Numbered from the stretch's first letter, positions 9,504 through 18,133 are shown. The stretch is DNA of 64,000 nt from Candidatus Cloacimonadota bacterium (GCA_016932035.1 JAFGDR010000040.1:1-64000), one strand, 5' to 3'. Notes: a model not told the origin generated them from the sequence alone. Numbers and translations are program-made.

Positions 9504-10493
9504 TTGGAAGTGAACATTCTCATTACCGGTATCACGGGCTTCATAGGCGGAGAGCTTTGTAAGACACTATTAATCGAAAAATCGAACAAAATTACAACTC
9601 TAATGCGTTTGAATACAGCAATTGAAAGATTTGTTTTCTTTAAAAAGAATAATGTAAATTGCATCGAAGGAGATATTGCTGATAGAGATTTTATTCATTC
9701 TGTTTTCAAAAAGAAATTCGATGTTGTCTATCATATCGCCGCAATACGTGGTGGCAGAGATTTTTCCAAAAAAGAATATTATCGCTCAAATGTAGATGCT
9801 GCAGTTAATATTGCTGAAGAATGTCTTGAACATAATGTAAAGATGATCTTCTGCAGTTCGGTAGGAGTATTTGGGGCAATTCCAAAAGAGCTACCTCCCA
9901 CCGAAAATACAGTTCGCCAACAAGACAACTATTATCATTACACCAAGATTGAAGCAGAGAAAAAACTCAAAGAATTAGTTCCACAAGGATTGAATCTCGT
10001 GATAATCCGACCATCAATAACATATGGCATCGGCGACTATGGTTTTCCATTTACATTGATAAAACTCATCGATAAAGGCATGATGCTCCTCCCATCAAAG
10101 GATATCATGATCAACATGGCTGATGTATCAACCCTTATCCAGGCATTCATTTTAGCGGGAACTGCAAAAATCAAATCCGGCAGTGCATATAATATCGCAG
10201 ACAGACATCCAGTTTCTCTCAAAGGATTAACTCATTTTATTAATCATGAACTTAAGAATTCGGACTATCCCAAGTGGAAAAAGTTACCCAATTTTCTTTC
10301 AAAATTAGGACTTATCATCTTCTCAAAACTGATGAAAAATGAGCTCTGGACTGCACGGATCGAACTCATCTCAAAAAGCTGGTTCTATGATGTTACTCCA
10401 GCAATGAAAGATTTAAAAATCATACCACATGACACCGTCCCGGCATTCTCCTATGTGATTGATTGGTATAAACAGATAAAGGAGGAAAACTGA
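9504..10493 (+). CDS. NAD-dependent epimerase/dehydratase (extended SDR)
   Basis: The 329 residues carry an N-terminal Rossmann fold ILITGITGFIGG and the catalytic SSVGVFG and YHYTK (YxxxK) motifs of extended short-chain dehydrogenases. Members act on nucleotide sugars, sterols or polyketide-like lipids. The substrate cannot be read from sequence, but a lipid-linked or sugar-headgroup role would suit the surrounding genes. The start is TTG 9504 or GTG 9510; neither has an ideal ribosome site. It shares one base with the following methyltransferase ATG (TGATGG). Confidence 0.85.
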   Translation: MEVNILITGITGFIGGELCKTLLIEKSNKITTLMRLNTAIERFVFFKKNNVNCIEGDIADRDFIHSVFKKKFDVVYHIAAIRGGRDFSKKEYYRSNVDAAVNIAEECLEHNVKMIFCSSVGVFGAIPKELPPTENTVRQQDNYYHYTKIEAEKKLKELVPQGLNLVIIRPSITYGIGDYGFPFTLIKLIDKGMMLLPSKDIMINMADVSTLIQAFILAGTAKIKSGSAYNIADRHPVSLKGLTHFINHELKNSDYPKWKKLPNFLSKLGLIIFSKLMKNELWTARIELISKSWFYDVTPAMKDLKIIPHDTVPAFSYVIDWYKQIKEEN

Positions 10494-11356
10494 TGGCTAT
10501 TCCGATCCTCAAAACATGGAAAGAGTATTTTATAGATAAACCCGACGAGGGACTTGGTTCAAGTTATGAGCGAATTGTATTGAATAATAAATTAGATGAG
10601 GTAATTCACAATTACCAATGTCATAGAATACTCGAAGTTCCCACCTTTGGCTTCACTGGAACGTCCGGGATAAATTCAATGTATCTGGCAAAAAAGGGAA
10701 AAGAAGTCTATCTCATTGATAACAACAAAGAACGGATCGAACTGGTAAGAAGTGTCTGGAATAGAGTTGGAATACATGCTGATTTTTTATTCCAGGAAAA
10801 TTTTGAAAAGCTGGGATTTCTGGACAAAACCTTCGATCTTACGTGGAATTTTTCTGCTCTATGGTTTGTAAATGATCTTGAACAGTTTCTTGGAGGACTA
10901 ACCCGTGTAACCAAAAAAGTGATTTTTATCTGTGTGCCAAACAGGTCCGGTTTTGGATATCTGCAGCAAAAATACTCATCGCTTCATGAGCTTAAAAAAC
11001 ACCTGAAAGAGAAGAATATAATTCCAAAAAATATAATTTCTATCATGAAAAAACTCAATTGGAAGCTTGTTGAAAGAAATTATATTGATGCCCCGCCATG
11101 GCCTGATATAGGCATGAATAAAGAAAAATTTCTTGCATCATTACACTTGGGTTTCCTGCTAAAAAAGAAAGACAAATCAGAAGGTGATAAACTCTGTATT
11201 CTGGATTACTATGCAGGAAGAGATCCTGAATTTTCAGAACAAATGATGAAATATTACTGGTTTGAAAAGATTGCCCCTAAATTCATAAAATTTTTCTGGG
11301 CTCATCATAAATTCATGCTTTTTGTAGATGCGTCTAAAGAGACTATAAACAAATAA
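10493..11356 (+). CDS. Class I SAM-dependent methyltransferase-like protein
   Basis: The 287 residues include a methyltransferase core. Motif I is atypical (ILEVPTFGFTGTSG, with extra residues before the glycine turn), followed by an acidic strand end (VYLIDNNKERIE) and FDLTWNFSALWFV at the motif IV position. The C-terminal 120 residues contain amphipathic aromatic helices (KIAPKFIKFFWAHHKFMLF) that could contact the membrane. AGGAGG precedes the ATG. It is translationally linked to the epimerase before it and the flippase-like gene after it. A lipid or lipid-headgroup substrate is a guess from context only. Confidence 0.75.
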   Translation: MAIPILKTWKEYFIDKPDEGLGSSYERIVLNNKLDEVIHNYQCHRILEVPTFGFTGTSGINSMYLAKKGKEVYLIDNNKERIELVRSVWNRVGIHADFLFQENFEKLGFLDKTFDLTWNFSALWFVNDLEQFLGGLTRVTKKVIFICVPNRSGFGYLQQKYSSLHELKKHLKEKNIIPKNIISIMKKLNWKLVERNYIDAPPWPDIGMNKEKFLASLHLGFLLKKKDKSEGDKLCILDYYAGRDPEFSEQMMKYYWFEKIAPKFIKFFWAHHKFMLFVDASKETINK

Positions 11357-11365
11357 GTTCGAAAA

Positions 11366-12385
11366 ATGTCAGATAGAAAAAAGATCATAATCGGAATTCT
11401 CATTGGAATCGTTCTCATCATTGTTTGGATGCAGTTCATCAATATGGACGAGGTTCTTGGGTATCTTAAAAAACTTAATGTTCTCTATGTTCTGATCGCT
11501 TCTATCCTGTATCTGCTTTCCTATTTTATCCGCTCAGTACGCTGGAAACAAATCCTTAAGCCCGTTTGCAAACTTACAATCAAAGAAGTATATTTTAATT
11601 GGATGGCTGGCTTCTTTCTCAATTATTTGATACCCATCCGCGCAGGTGAATTCGCTAAGAGTTATTTTATTAAACGAACAAAAGGTATCCCGATATCAAA
11701 GAGTCTTCCATCAATTTTTATCGATAAAGTTTTTGATTCCATATCTATCTTCCTCGTCATCGGGCTTATTCCATTTCTGCATGTAAATATCTCGAAACCT
11801 TTGCTTATTTTGATCTTCCTGCTTATTGCTGTATTCATCATCGGTGCTGGTATCCTTGTAATATCGGCGATAAACAAACCACTTGTGGTAAAAATTCTAA
11901 CAAAATTCTTCTTTTTTATTCCCAAGAAATTTAAAACTAAATTCTTTGAGATTATTGAAATTTTCGTCGAAGGCGTCGGGCTTTTCAGACATCATACAAA
12001 TATCCTTCCGTCAGTAATTGTTTTAACCATCGTTGCAGTACTGATAGACAGTGTTTACTTTTTCTTTATTTTCCGCGCATTCGATCAACTTATTTCATTT
12101 CCGATCATCCTTTTTGGTTATACACTGATCTATCTTTCCTATATTCTTCCTACACCACCTGCACAGATAGGAAGTAATGAATTAATAATGGTTTTAATTT
12201 TTTCTGTGGGTCTTGGTTTGAATAAAGAAATGGTAAGCGCCGTCATGACATTTGCACATTTATTGACAGGAATTTTAATTGTTGTTGTTGGATTAATAAG
12301 TTTTAGTTATATCGGTGTGAACATTGCAGACACCTTCCGCGATGTGAACATCTCAGAAATGGAAGATGATTTTAAAGATACGTAA
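11366..12385 (+). CDS. Lysylphosphatidylglycerol synthase TM-region / UPF0104 family membrane protein
   Basis: This is a 339-residue protein with about eight membrane helices. Family signs are YFIRSVRWKQIL, the segment FFLNYLIPIRAGEFAKSYFIKR (quoted in part), and LPTPPAQIGSNE with a late GxxE. UPF0104 members include the flippase half of MprF and archaeal AglD-like proteins. No aminoacyl-transfer domain is attached here. In this operon, after ether-lipid and modification enzymes, a lipid-flipping or glycosyl-lipid role is the natural guess. It begins 9 nt after the methyltransferase and ends the block. Confidence 0.82.
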   Translation: MSDRKKIIIGILIGIVLIIVWMQFINMDEVLGYLKKLNVLYVLIASILYLLSYFIRSVRWKQILKPVCKLTIKEVYFNWMAGFFLNYLIPIRAGEFAKSYFIKRTKGIPISKSLPSIFIDKVFDSISIFLVIGLIPFLHVNISKPLLILIFLLIAVFIIGAGILVISAINKPLVVKILTKFFFFIPKKFKTKFFEIIEIFVEGVGLFRHHTNILPSVIVLTIVAVLIDSVYFFFIFRAFDQLISFPIILFGYTLIYLSYILPTPPAQIGSNELIMVLIFSVGLGLNKEMVSAVMTFAHLLTGILIVVVGLISFSYIGVNIADTFRDVNISEMEDDFKDT

Positions 12386-12414
12386 TTTTTCTTCATAAAC
12401 AAACTGGAGATTCT

Positions 12415-13524
12415 ATGAAAAATTTAGTTTTTTATGTCTTCCTGGGTATTTTGCTGACGAATGTGTCCCTTTTCGCTCAGGACATCTCCTTCACCGCGAA
12501 AGACAACCCTAACGATGATGGTGGAGCGATTATCCTGGAATGGGATGTTCCCCTTACCTATAATGAAATGGTAATTACCCGTAGTACGGATAATGAGAAT
12601 TTTATCGAGATCGCCGTGGTAACTCCTCTACTCAAAACCTACATCGATGATGAAAATATCGAGGACGGGCAGGAGTATTTCTATAGACTATCCCTTGTTG
12701 ATGCTGATGGAGAGAAGCAAAGTTTTGAAACGAATGCTCTATCATCTGCAGAGTGGTTCAACACGGACAAAATTTCTCTATTAATCATGGCAGTCCTTCT
12801 TGGAACAGCGATCACCTATTACATTTTTTCTGCACGAAAAGGAAAGCGGCTTTATATCAGAAAGATCAGCGGACTGGATACGATTGAAGAAGCGGTCGGT
12901 CGAGCCACGGAAATGGGCAAGCCACTTTTGTTTGTTCCAGGTATTATGGACCTCGATGATATGCAGACAATTGCAGGATTGAACATTCTCGGTCATCTCG
13001 CCCAGAAAGTTGCACAATACGATTCTACGATCCACGTGCCTGTATGCCGCTCGATGGTTCTTTCTACTGCAAAAGAGATCGTGAAAGAATCCTACCTTCG
13101 TGCCGGCAGACCCGATGCATTCAGACCGGACTCAGTATTCTATCTTACTGATGACCAGTTTGGATATGTTGCAGGTGTGGACGGTATCATCCTTCGCGAA
13201 AAACCTGCTGCAACTTTCTATCTTGGTGCATTTTACGCTGAATCACTTATTCTTGCAGAGACCGGTTTTGAGAGCGGTGCTATCCAGATCGCTGGTACTG
13301 CTATGCCCACCCAGATACCCTTCTTCGTAGCTGCCTGCGATTATACCTTAATAGGTGAAGAGCTTTTCGCTGCATCAGCATACCTTTCAAACGAACCAAA
13401 TCAGCTTGGTAGTCTTAAAGGTCAGGATGTTGGTAAGGCGATCATTATCATAACCCTTCTTGTCGGCGTCATACTCGAAATGTGCGGTGTACATTTCCTC
13501 AAAGACTTTCTGGCAACCCACTAA
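12415..13524 (+). CDS. DUF6754-like membrane protein with N-terminal fibronectin III domain
   Basis: The protein has 369 residues: a signal peptide at 1-21, a fibronectin type III-like domain at about 25-105 (IILEWDVPLTYNEMVITRS, YFYRLSLVDADG), one membrane helix at about 121-140, a cytosolic domain, and a C-terminal hydrophobic segment at about 340-362. The long middle part (KPLLFVPGIMDLDDMQTIAG, PVCRSMVLSTAKEIVKESY) looks like the DUF6754 family; I recall this from family likeness and have not searched it. The function is unknown. It is the first of four consecutive membrane-protein genes with 10-20 nt spacing or overlap, which should form one complex or pathway. Confidence 0.7.
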   Translation: MKNLVFYVFLGILLTNVSLFAQDISFTAKDNPNDDGGAIILEWDVPLTYNEMVITRSTDNENFIEIAVVTPLLKTYIDDENIEDGQEYFYRLSLVDADGEKQSFETNALSSAEWFNTDKISLLIMAVLLGTAITYYIFSARKGKRLYIRKISGLDTIEEAVGRATEMGKPLLFVPGIMDLDDMQTIAGLNILGHLAQKVAQYDSTIHVPVCRSMVLSTAKEIVKESYLRAGRPDAFRPDSVFYLTDDQFGYVAGVDGIILREKPAATFYLGAFYAESLILAETGFESGAIQIAGTAMPTQIPFFVAACDYTLIGEELFAASAYLSNEPNQLGSLKGQDVGKAIIIITLLVGVILEMCGVHFLKDFLATH

Positions 13525-13540
13525 CATATAAAGAGGACAC

Positions 13541-14236
13541 ATGAGACGACAAATTCCAATGATCATCACCTTTTTTGTTGGTGCTCTTATTATCGTATCA
13601 GAATTTATTCCCCATAGACCCTTTGGTAATCTTTCAACCAGTCTGGAAGGATGGTTTTTGATTATATCCGGATTTGCGATCATACTCGGGCAGCTGAGTT
13701 TGTTCAAAGTAAATATCATAAAGATCCACCGCAAAGCACCGAACTGGCCCTACTTCATTATTGCCCTTGTGAGTTTTTCTATTATGGTCATTTGCGGTAT
13801 CCTCTGGGGAACGCAACAGCAGCCGGGACTTCTTCAGACCAGCGATAAAATGCTGAATTTCTTCGGTATGAAGCCCTTTGACTACATCTTCAAATACATG
13901 TTCGAAAATCTCTCTGCTACGATGTTCTCGCTGCTTGCATTCTTCATGGCATCTGCATCCTACAGGGCATTTCGTGCACGAAGCCCGGAATCTACTTTGC
14001 TTTTGATAGCAGCAGTCCTTGTCATGCTTGGCAGAACAACGATAGGCAGCACCCTGACGGGCTGGATACCAGAATCTCTTGGATTTTTGCACTTGCCGAA
14101 TATTGCATCATTTATCATGAAATATCCGAACACTGCCGGTCAGCGAGCCATTATGATTTGCGCAGGTCTTGGGGTGATCGGCAGCTCTCTGCGGATCATA
14201 CTCGGGATCGAGCGTTCATATTTAGGGGGTAAATAA
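13541..14236 (+). CDS. Hypothetical polytopic membrane protein of the DUF6754 operon
   Basis: This 231-residue protein has about six predicted membrane helices (for example QIPMIITFFVGALIIVSEF, PYFIIALVSFSIMVICGIL, SATMFSLLAFFMASASY, LLLIAAVLVMLG). I recognise no enzymatic motif. A good GAGGA ribosome site precedes ATG 13541. Its stop and the next ATG share one base (TAATG). Its job is unknown; the spacing says it is made with the genes on both sides. Confidence 0.7.
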   Translation: MRRQIPMIITFFVGALIIVSEFIPHRPFGNLSTSLEGWFLIISGFAIILGQLSLFKVNIIKIHRKAPNWPYFIIALVSFSIMVICGILWGTQQQPGLLQTSDKMLNFFGMKPFDYIFKYMFENLSATMFSLLAFFMASASYRAFRARSPESTLLLIAAVLVMLGRTTIGSTLTGWIPESLGFLHLPNIASFIMKYPNTAGQRAIMICAGLGVIGSSLRIILGIERSYLGGK

Positions 14237-15081
14237 TGAAAATTTTTGAGAAATTTCTCCATATCGACAGACGAATTATTTTCCTGCTTATCCTCCTCGG
14301 CGTAGCCATTCCTCTTATCTGGACTCTCGGCTTCAATCTCGAAGTAACAGAAAACGTCCAAAGCGTTTACGATCTTCTCCAAAATCTCGAACCAGGTACA
14401 CGAATCCTTATCTCCTTCGATTATGACCCCTCGACAAAACCGGAGATCCAACCCATGGCAATCTCACTGATGCAGCAGGCATTCACACTTCGGCTCAGGA
14501 TCATTGCAACCGCACTCTGGCCTATGGGAGTTCAGATGTGCAACGAGGCGTATGAAACAGTTAGCGCTGAATATCCTGATGTAAAATATGGTATCGATTT
14601 TATTAATCTCGGCTACAAGTCCGGCGGCATGGTCACGATCAATCACATGGCAAAAGATTTTCGGAGCACCTTCCCTGCTGATGCAGGGGGAAATCCGATC
14701 GACGAATTCCCCATCATGAAGGGAATAAAAAATTTCGATAAGATCGGCTGCATGATCTCCCTTTCGGCTGGTGATCCGGGGTTGAAGCAATGGGTTATGA
14801 TCGTTCATGATACCTTTGGAAAACCGGTAGCCGGCGGCACTACTGCAGTACAGGCACCCACAATGCTGCCGTATGTGAATGAACAGCAGCAACTCGTTGG
14901 ATTACTTGGCGGATTAAAAGGTGCAGCAGAATATGAACTTCTTATAAACAAGCCCGGCTTTGCAACCAAAGGAATGGATGCGCAGTCCGTTGCACATCTC
15001 ATCATCATCCTGTTCATCCTGATCGGCAATATCGGCTATTTTGCCACCAGGAAACAAAAACCAAAACTGGAAGCTAAGTAG
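14236..15081 (+). CDS. Hypothetical bitopic membrane protein of the DUF6754 operon
   Basis: The 281 residues have one membrane helix at each end (IIFLLILLGVAIPLIWTLGF at about 14-33; LIIILFILIGNIGYFA at about 254-269) and a soluble domain between them. That domain has alternating strands and helices (GTRILISFDYDPST, RLRIIATALWPMGVQMC, KYGIDFINLGYKSGG, GCMISLSAGDPGLKQWVM), reminiscent of a periplasmic binding-protein-like alpha/beta fold, but I cannot name the family. It is an essential part of the four-gene block; the preceding stop overlaps its ATG. Confidence 0.7.
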   Translation: MKIFEKFLHIDRRIIFLLILLGVAIPLIWTLGFNLEVTENVQSVYDLLQNLEPGTRILISFDYDPSTKPEIQPMAISLMQQAFTLRLRIIATALWPMGVQMCNEAYETVSAEYPDVKYGIDFINLGYKSGGMVTINHMAKDFRSTFPADAGGNPIDEFPIMKGIKNFDKIGCMISLSAGDPGLKQWVMIVHDTFGKPVAGGTTAVQAPTMLPYVNEQQQLVGLLGGLKGAAEYELLINKPGFATKGMDAQSVAHLIIILFILIGNIGYFATRKQKPKLEAK

Positions 15082-15090
15082 GAGGACATC

Positions 15091-15732
15091 ATGGCAATAC
15101 TTATGGACAGAATCGGTATTTGGATCGGCGCTTTTCTTACCTTTGCTATCTTCAGCTTTTTATATAAGGACAATCCGTTTTATAAGATAGCGGAGCAGAT
15201 CTTCATCGGGATCTCTGCCGGTTATTGGTTTATATATACAATCTATAACATTCTCATGCCCAATCTTTTTATACCGGTTACGACAGATTTCACGCATAAT
15301 TTCATACTCCTCATTCCTGCATTTCTTGGTATTCTCATGCTCTGCCGTTTGATACCCACTATCGATTGGGTGAGTAGATATGCACTTGCTGTGGTTGTCG
15401 GAACAACTGCGGGTCTTTTCTTTAAGCGCTATCTCCAATCCGATGTGCTGAACCAGTTGACTGCAACCATGCTTAATCCCTTTGCTTCGAGCAACGCTGC
15501 GCAAATTATTGGTGAACTCATTTTGATAATCGGCACGATAACAGGTATCGTGTATTTCTTCTTCAGCAAAAAGCATGAAGGTGCGTTCGGGACAACTGCA
15601 CGGGTCGGTATTTACTTTCTTATGATAAGTTTCGGTGCTGCGTTCGGTTATACGGTGATGGCGCGTATCTCGCTTCTTATCGGACGTCTCAACTTCCTGC
15701 TTGGAGATTGGCTGGGAATTATTAAGCCGTAA
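15091..15732 (+). CDS. Hypothetical polytopic membrane protein of the DUF6754 operon
   Basis: The last of the four clustered membrane proteins has 213 residues with about six helices (IGAFLTFAIFSFLY, YWFIYTIYNILM, FILLIPAFLGILMLCRLI, IIGELILIIGTITGIVYFFF and others). A strong AGGAGG site lies 7 nt before the ATG. Its last codons (AAGCCG) are part of an inverted repeat with the following intergenic region. No family was recognised. Confidence 0.68.
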   Translation: MAILMDRIGIWIGAFLTFAIFSFLYKDNPFYKIAEQIFIGISAGYWFIYTIYNILMPNLFIPVTTDFTHNFILLIPAFLGILMLCRLIPTIDWVSRYALAVVVGTTAGLFFKRYLQSDVLNQLTATMLNPFASSNAAQIIGELILIIGTITGIVYFFFSKKHEGAFGTTARVGIYFLMISFGAAFGYTVMARISLLIGRLNFLLGDWLGIIKP

Positions 15733-15832
15733 TTCGTAGAGCGAGGAGTGATATAGGTAGGTCGTTCTGTTTTCGTCAATTTCATGTGTCTTTCGTGTTT
15801 TTCTCCTACCACGGCTTATAGAAAAGAAGCCG
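15723..15832 (+). other. Possible alternative RNA hairpins between the DUF6754 operon and the MoxR gene
   Basis: TAAGCCGT at 15723-15730, overlapping the end of the upstream gene, is perfectly complementary to ACGGCTTA at 15811-15818. That second arm can instead pair as CGGCTT 15812-15817 with AAGCCG 15827-15832, giving a short hairpin with a 9-nt loop. GGTAGG near 15755 also mirrors CCTACC just before the second arm. The two main pairings exclude each other. This could be a terminator or attenuator; the T-tract after the short hairpin is weak. Confidence 0.3.
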
Positions 15833-15857
15833 GGTAATTTATCTTTAGCATCCAATC

Positions 15858-15863
15858 TTGACA
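15858..15863 (+). promoter_or_regulatory. TTGACA box before the MoxR gene
   Basis: TTGACA within TCTTGACATC, 59 nt before ATG 15917. It suggests that the MoxR gene has its own promoter in addition to any read-through from the membrane-protein operon. Confidence 0.4.
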
Positions 15864-15916
15864 TCCCAACACACCACTTCTCAATCTATCTCAAAGTATA
15901 AGTTGAAGGATTGAAC

Positions 15917-16915
15917 ATGGATAAAATTGTCTCGGAAAGCGACGTAAAAACTATAGAAAACCTCTCTGAAACCAGAGCAAAGATAGTGAACGAAATCCAC
16001 AAAGTCATTGTGGGACAGGATAAGGTGATCGAATATTTCCTTATCTCTCTTTTTGCAAATGGACATTGCCTGCTGGTTGGTGTGCCCGGATTGGCAAAAA
16101 CACTTTTGATCAGCACTATTTCTCAAGTACTCGATCTGAAATTCAGCCGAATTCAGTTCACCCCTGACCTTATGCCGTCAGATATAACCGGCACAGACAT
16201 ACTCACTGAAGATAAGACAACCGGCAAGCGCGCTTTTCAGTTTATAAAAGGTCCGATCTTTGCAAATATCATCCTTGCTGACGAGATAAATAGAACTCCT
16301 CCCAAAACACAGTCTGCGCTTCTCGAAGCAATGCAGGAGAGAAAAGTTACTGCCGGCAACAATACGTTCCCGCTCGAACCACCTTTCTTCGTATTAGCAA
16401 CCCAAAATCCTATCGAGCAGGAAGGAACCTATCCCCTACCTGAAGCGCAACTCGACAGATTCATCTTTCATATCGATATAGATTATCCTTCCTATGAAGA
16501 GGAAAAGCAGATCGCCGAGATCACCACAAGCAGAGAATTTCAAAGTATTCAAAAAATAGTAAGCGGTGAAGAGATCATAAAACTGCAAAAGTTCATTTTT
16601 AAGGTTCCTGTTCCCGATCATATTCTCGATAGTGCTGTAAAACTCGCACGTCTTTCCCGTCCTAAATTCGAAGATGCCCCAGATTTCGTGAAAAATTGGG
16701 TGAACTGGGGTGCTGGACCACGGGCATCGCAATATCTCGTTCTTGCAGCAAAGACACGCGCTGCATTACATGGAAGGACCGTACCTTCAATGGAAGATAT
16801 CGAATTTGTAGCCACGCCAATTCTTCAACACAGAATTCTTCTGAACTTCGCAGCAGAAGCAGAGGGTATTACATCAAAGGAAGTCATACAGAAGCTGCTT
16901 GGATGTTTAAAATAG
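15917..16915 (+). CDS. MoxR-family AAA+ ATPase
   Basis: This chaperone-like ATPase has 332 residues. Walker A is VGVPGLAKT and Walker B is ILADEINRTPPKTQ, followed by LLEAMQER and sensor 1 TQNP. The C-terminal lid region (GPRASQYL) is complete. ATG 15917 is chosen over TTG 15911 because GAAGGA at 15905-15910 gives a 6-nt spacer. MoxR proteins usually sit beside DUF58 and von Willebrand A genes and help assemble or load metal proteins and surface complexes. None of those partners is here. The nearest candidate clients are the four membrane proteins upstream, an inference from position. Confidence 0.93.
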   Translation: MDKIVSESDVKTIENLSETRAKIVNEIHKVIVGQDKVIEYFLISLFANGHCLLVGVPGLAKTLLISTISQVLDLKFSRIQFTPDLMPSDITGTDILTEDKTTGKRAFQFIKGPIFANIILADEINRTPPKTQSALLEAMQERKVTAGNNTFPLEPPFFVLATQNPIEQEGTYPLPEAQLDRFIFHIDIDYPSYEEEKQIAEITTSREFQSIQKIVSGEEIIKLQKFIFKVPVPDHILDSAVKLARLSRPKFEDAPDFVKNWVNWGAGPRASQYLVLAAKTRAALHGRTVPSMEDIEFVATPILQHRILLNFAAEAEGITSKEVIQKLLGCLK

Positions 16916-16953
16916 AGTATCCATTTATTTTGGAATCTCTCTTTTTAGACATA

Positions 16954-16959
16954 TTGACC
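16954..16959 (+). promoter_or_regulatory. TTGACC box before the Ntn hydrolase gene
   Basis: TTGACC is located 58 nt before ATG 17012. No clear -10 hexamer follows; TAAAAT at 16964 is too close. Confidence 0.3.
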
Positions 16960-16978
16960 ATAGTAAAATGATAGAAAA

Positions 16979-17001
16979 TTCGGTGAACAAATTCAACCGA
17001 A
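16979..17001 (+). other. Small inverted repeat abutting a ribosome binding site
   Basis: TTCGGT at 16979-16984 pairs with ACCGAA at 16996-17001 (11-nt loop). The last base of the right arm is the first base of the AGGAG site for ATG 17012. A hairpin here could affect translation initiation, but six base pairs is a weak stem. Confidence 0.25.
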
Positions 17002-17011
17002 GGAGAAAGCA

Positions 17012-18133
17012 ATGAATTTAAACAGGAAAAAATTTATCACTGTAATTCTGGGATTTATGATTTTGTGTGGAAACATTTCAGTACCTGCTTTTGCATGCAC
17101 GGGAATTAGATTGACCGCAAACGATAAGGGAGTTGTATATGGTCGTACGATGGAGTGGGGAAAATTTGATTTGCAGTCACAAATCATGATCGTTCCAAAG
17201 GGTTATTTGTTCAAAGGTCTCACTCCAGACGGTAATAATGGTAAAAAGTGGAGTGCAAAGTATGGTTTCGTGGGACTTGATATGATGGGACAAAATTTTA
17301 TTGCAGACGGCATGAATGAAAAAGGTTTAGTTGCAGGATTATTCTATCATAATGGGTTTGCAAGCTATCCAACTTACAATAAAGACATGGCAGATATTAC
17401 TATCACAGCGGTGGACGTGACGAATTATATTCTTTCTCTATTTGCAACAATTGATGAAGTTCGTCAGGGAATGGAAAAAGTTCGAGTTGTTGCTGTTATT
17501 CAAGAGGAACTTGGTATTCCTATGTACGCTCATTGGATGGTTACGGATCCTGAAGGTAATTCCATAACTATCGAGTTCTGTGATGGTAACATGAAAATCT
17601 TTGATAATCCTCTCGGGGTAATTACAAATGATCCTACGTATGATTGGCATATGATGAATTTGCGAAATTATATCAACCTATCTCCAGTTTCATTCCCTAA
17701 TAAAAAAATTAATGATCTTGATTTTGCTCCGATGGGTGCAGGAAGCGGCATGATCGGCTTGCCTGGTGATAATACACCTCCTTCACGATTTGTACGTGCT
17801 GTTGCCTGGACGCAAACTGCCAGACCTACCGAAACATCAGAAGAAACAGTGTACGAAATATTTAGAATACTTGATAATTTTAATTTACCACTTGGTGCTG
17901 CAGAAGGTTCTGATAAGTCGAGTAACCTGCAAGGTATGCGCAGTTCAACGATTTGGACAACAGCGTGGGATCTATCAAACCATGTTCTCAATTATCATAC
18001 CCAGCATAATAGGCGGGTCCGAGCACTATTTCTTCACAAAATAGACTTCTCGGATATTGGAGATAGCATCATTCGCATTCCTCTTGATTATAACAAAAAA
18101 CAGGATATCCAAGATATTACTCCAACAAAATAG
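17012..18133 (+). CDS. Secreted linear-amide C-N hydrolase (choloylglycine hydrolase / penicillin V acylase family)
   Basis: This Ntn hydrolase has 373 residues. The signal peptide ends at Ala28, so Cys29 (FACTGIRLT) would become the N-terminal nucleophile after cleavage, as the family requires. Further family features are VYGRTMEWG, GMNEKGL, the NDPTYDWH segment and a late RTV-like core region. Members hydrolyse conjugated bile salts, penicillin V or N-acyl homoserine lactones. Substrate cannot be assigned, and a non-gut lifestyle would point to amide-linked lipids or signals. The gene stands alone, with its own TTGAC box and a strong AAGGAG site. Confidence 0.9.
   Translation: MNLNRKKFITVILGFMILCGNISVPAFACTGIRLTANDKGVVYGRTMEWGKFDLQSQIMIVPKGYLFKGLTPDGNNGKKWSAKYGFVGLDMMGQNFIADGMNEKGLVAGLFYHNGFASYPTYNKDMADITITAVDVTNYILSLFATIDEVRQGMEKVRVVAVIQEELGIPMYAHWMVTDPEGNSITIEFCDGNMKIFDNPLGVITNDPTYDWHMMNLRNYINLSPVSFPNKKINDLDFAPMGAGSGMIGLPGDNTPPSRFVRAVAWTQTARPTETSEETVYEIFRILDNFNLPLGAAEGSDKSSNLQGMRSSTIWTTAWDLSNHVLNYHTQHNRRVRALFLHKIDFSDIGDSIIRIPLDYNKKQDIQDITPTK

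Noticed and set aside
13634-14092. Antisense frame of 152 residues with Cys and His
   Set aside because: Shadow of the membrane gene at 13541; no family pattern or start signal.
15160-15864. Long antisense frame (234 residues) opposite the last membrane gene of the DUF6754 operon
   Set aside because: Low-complexity charged sequence with no motif; the plus-strand frame has a strong ribosome site and coding pattern.
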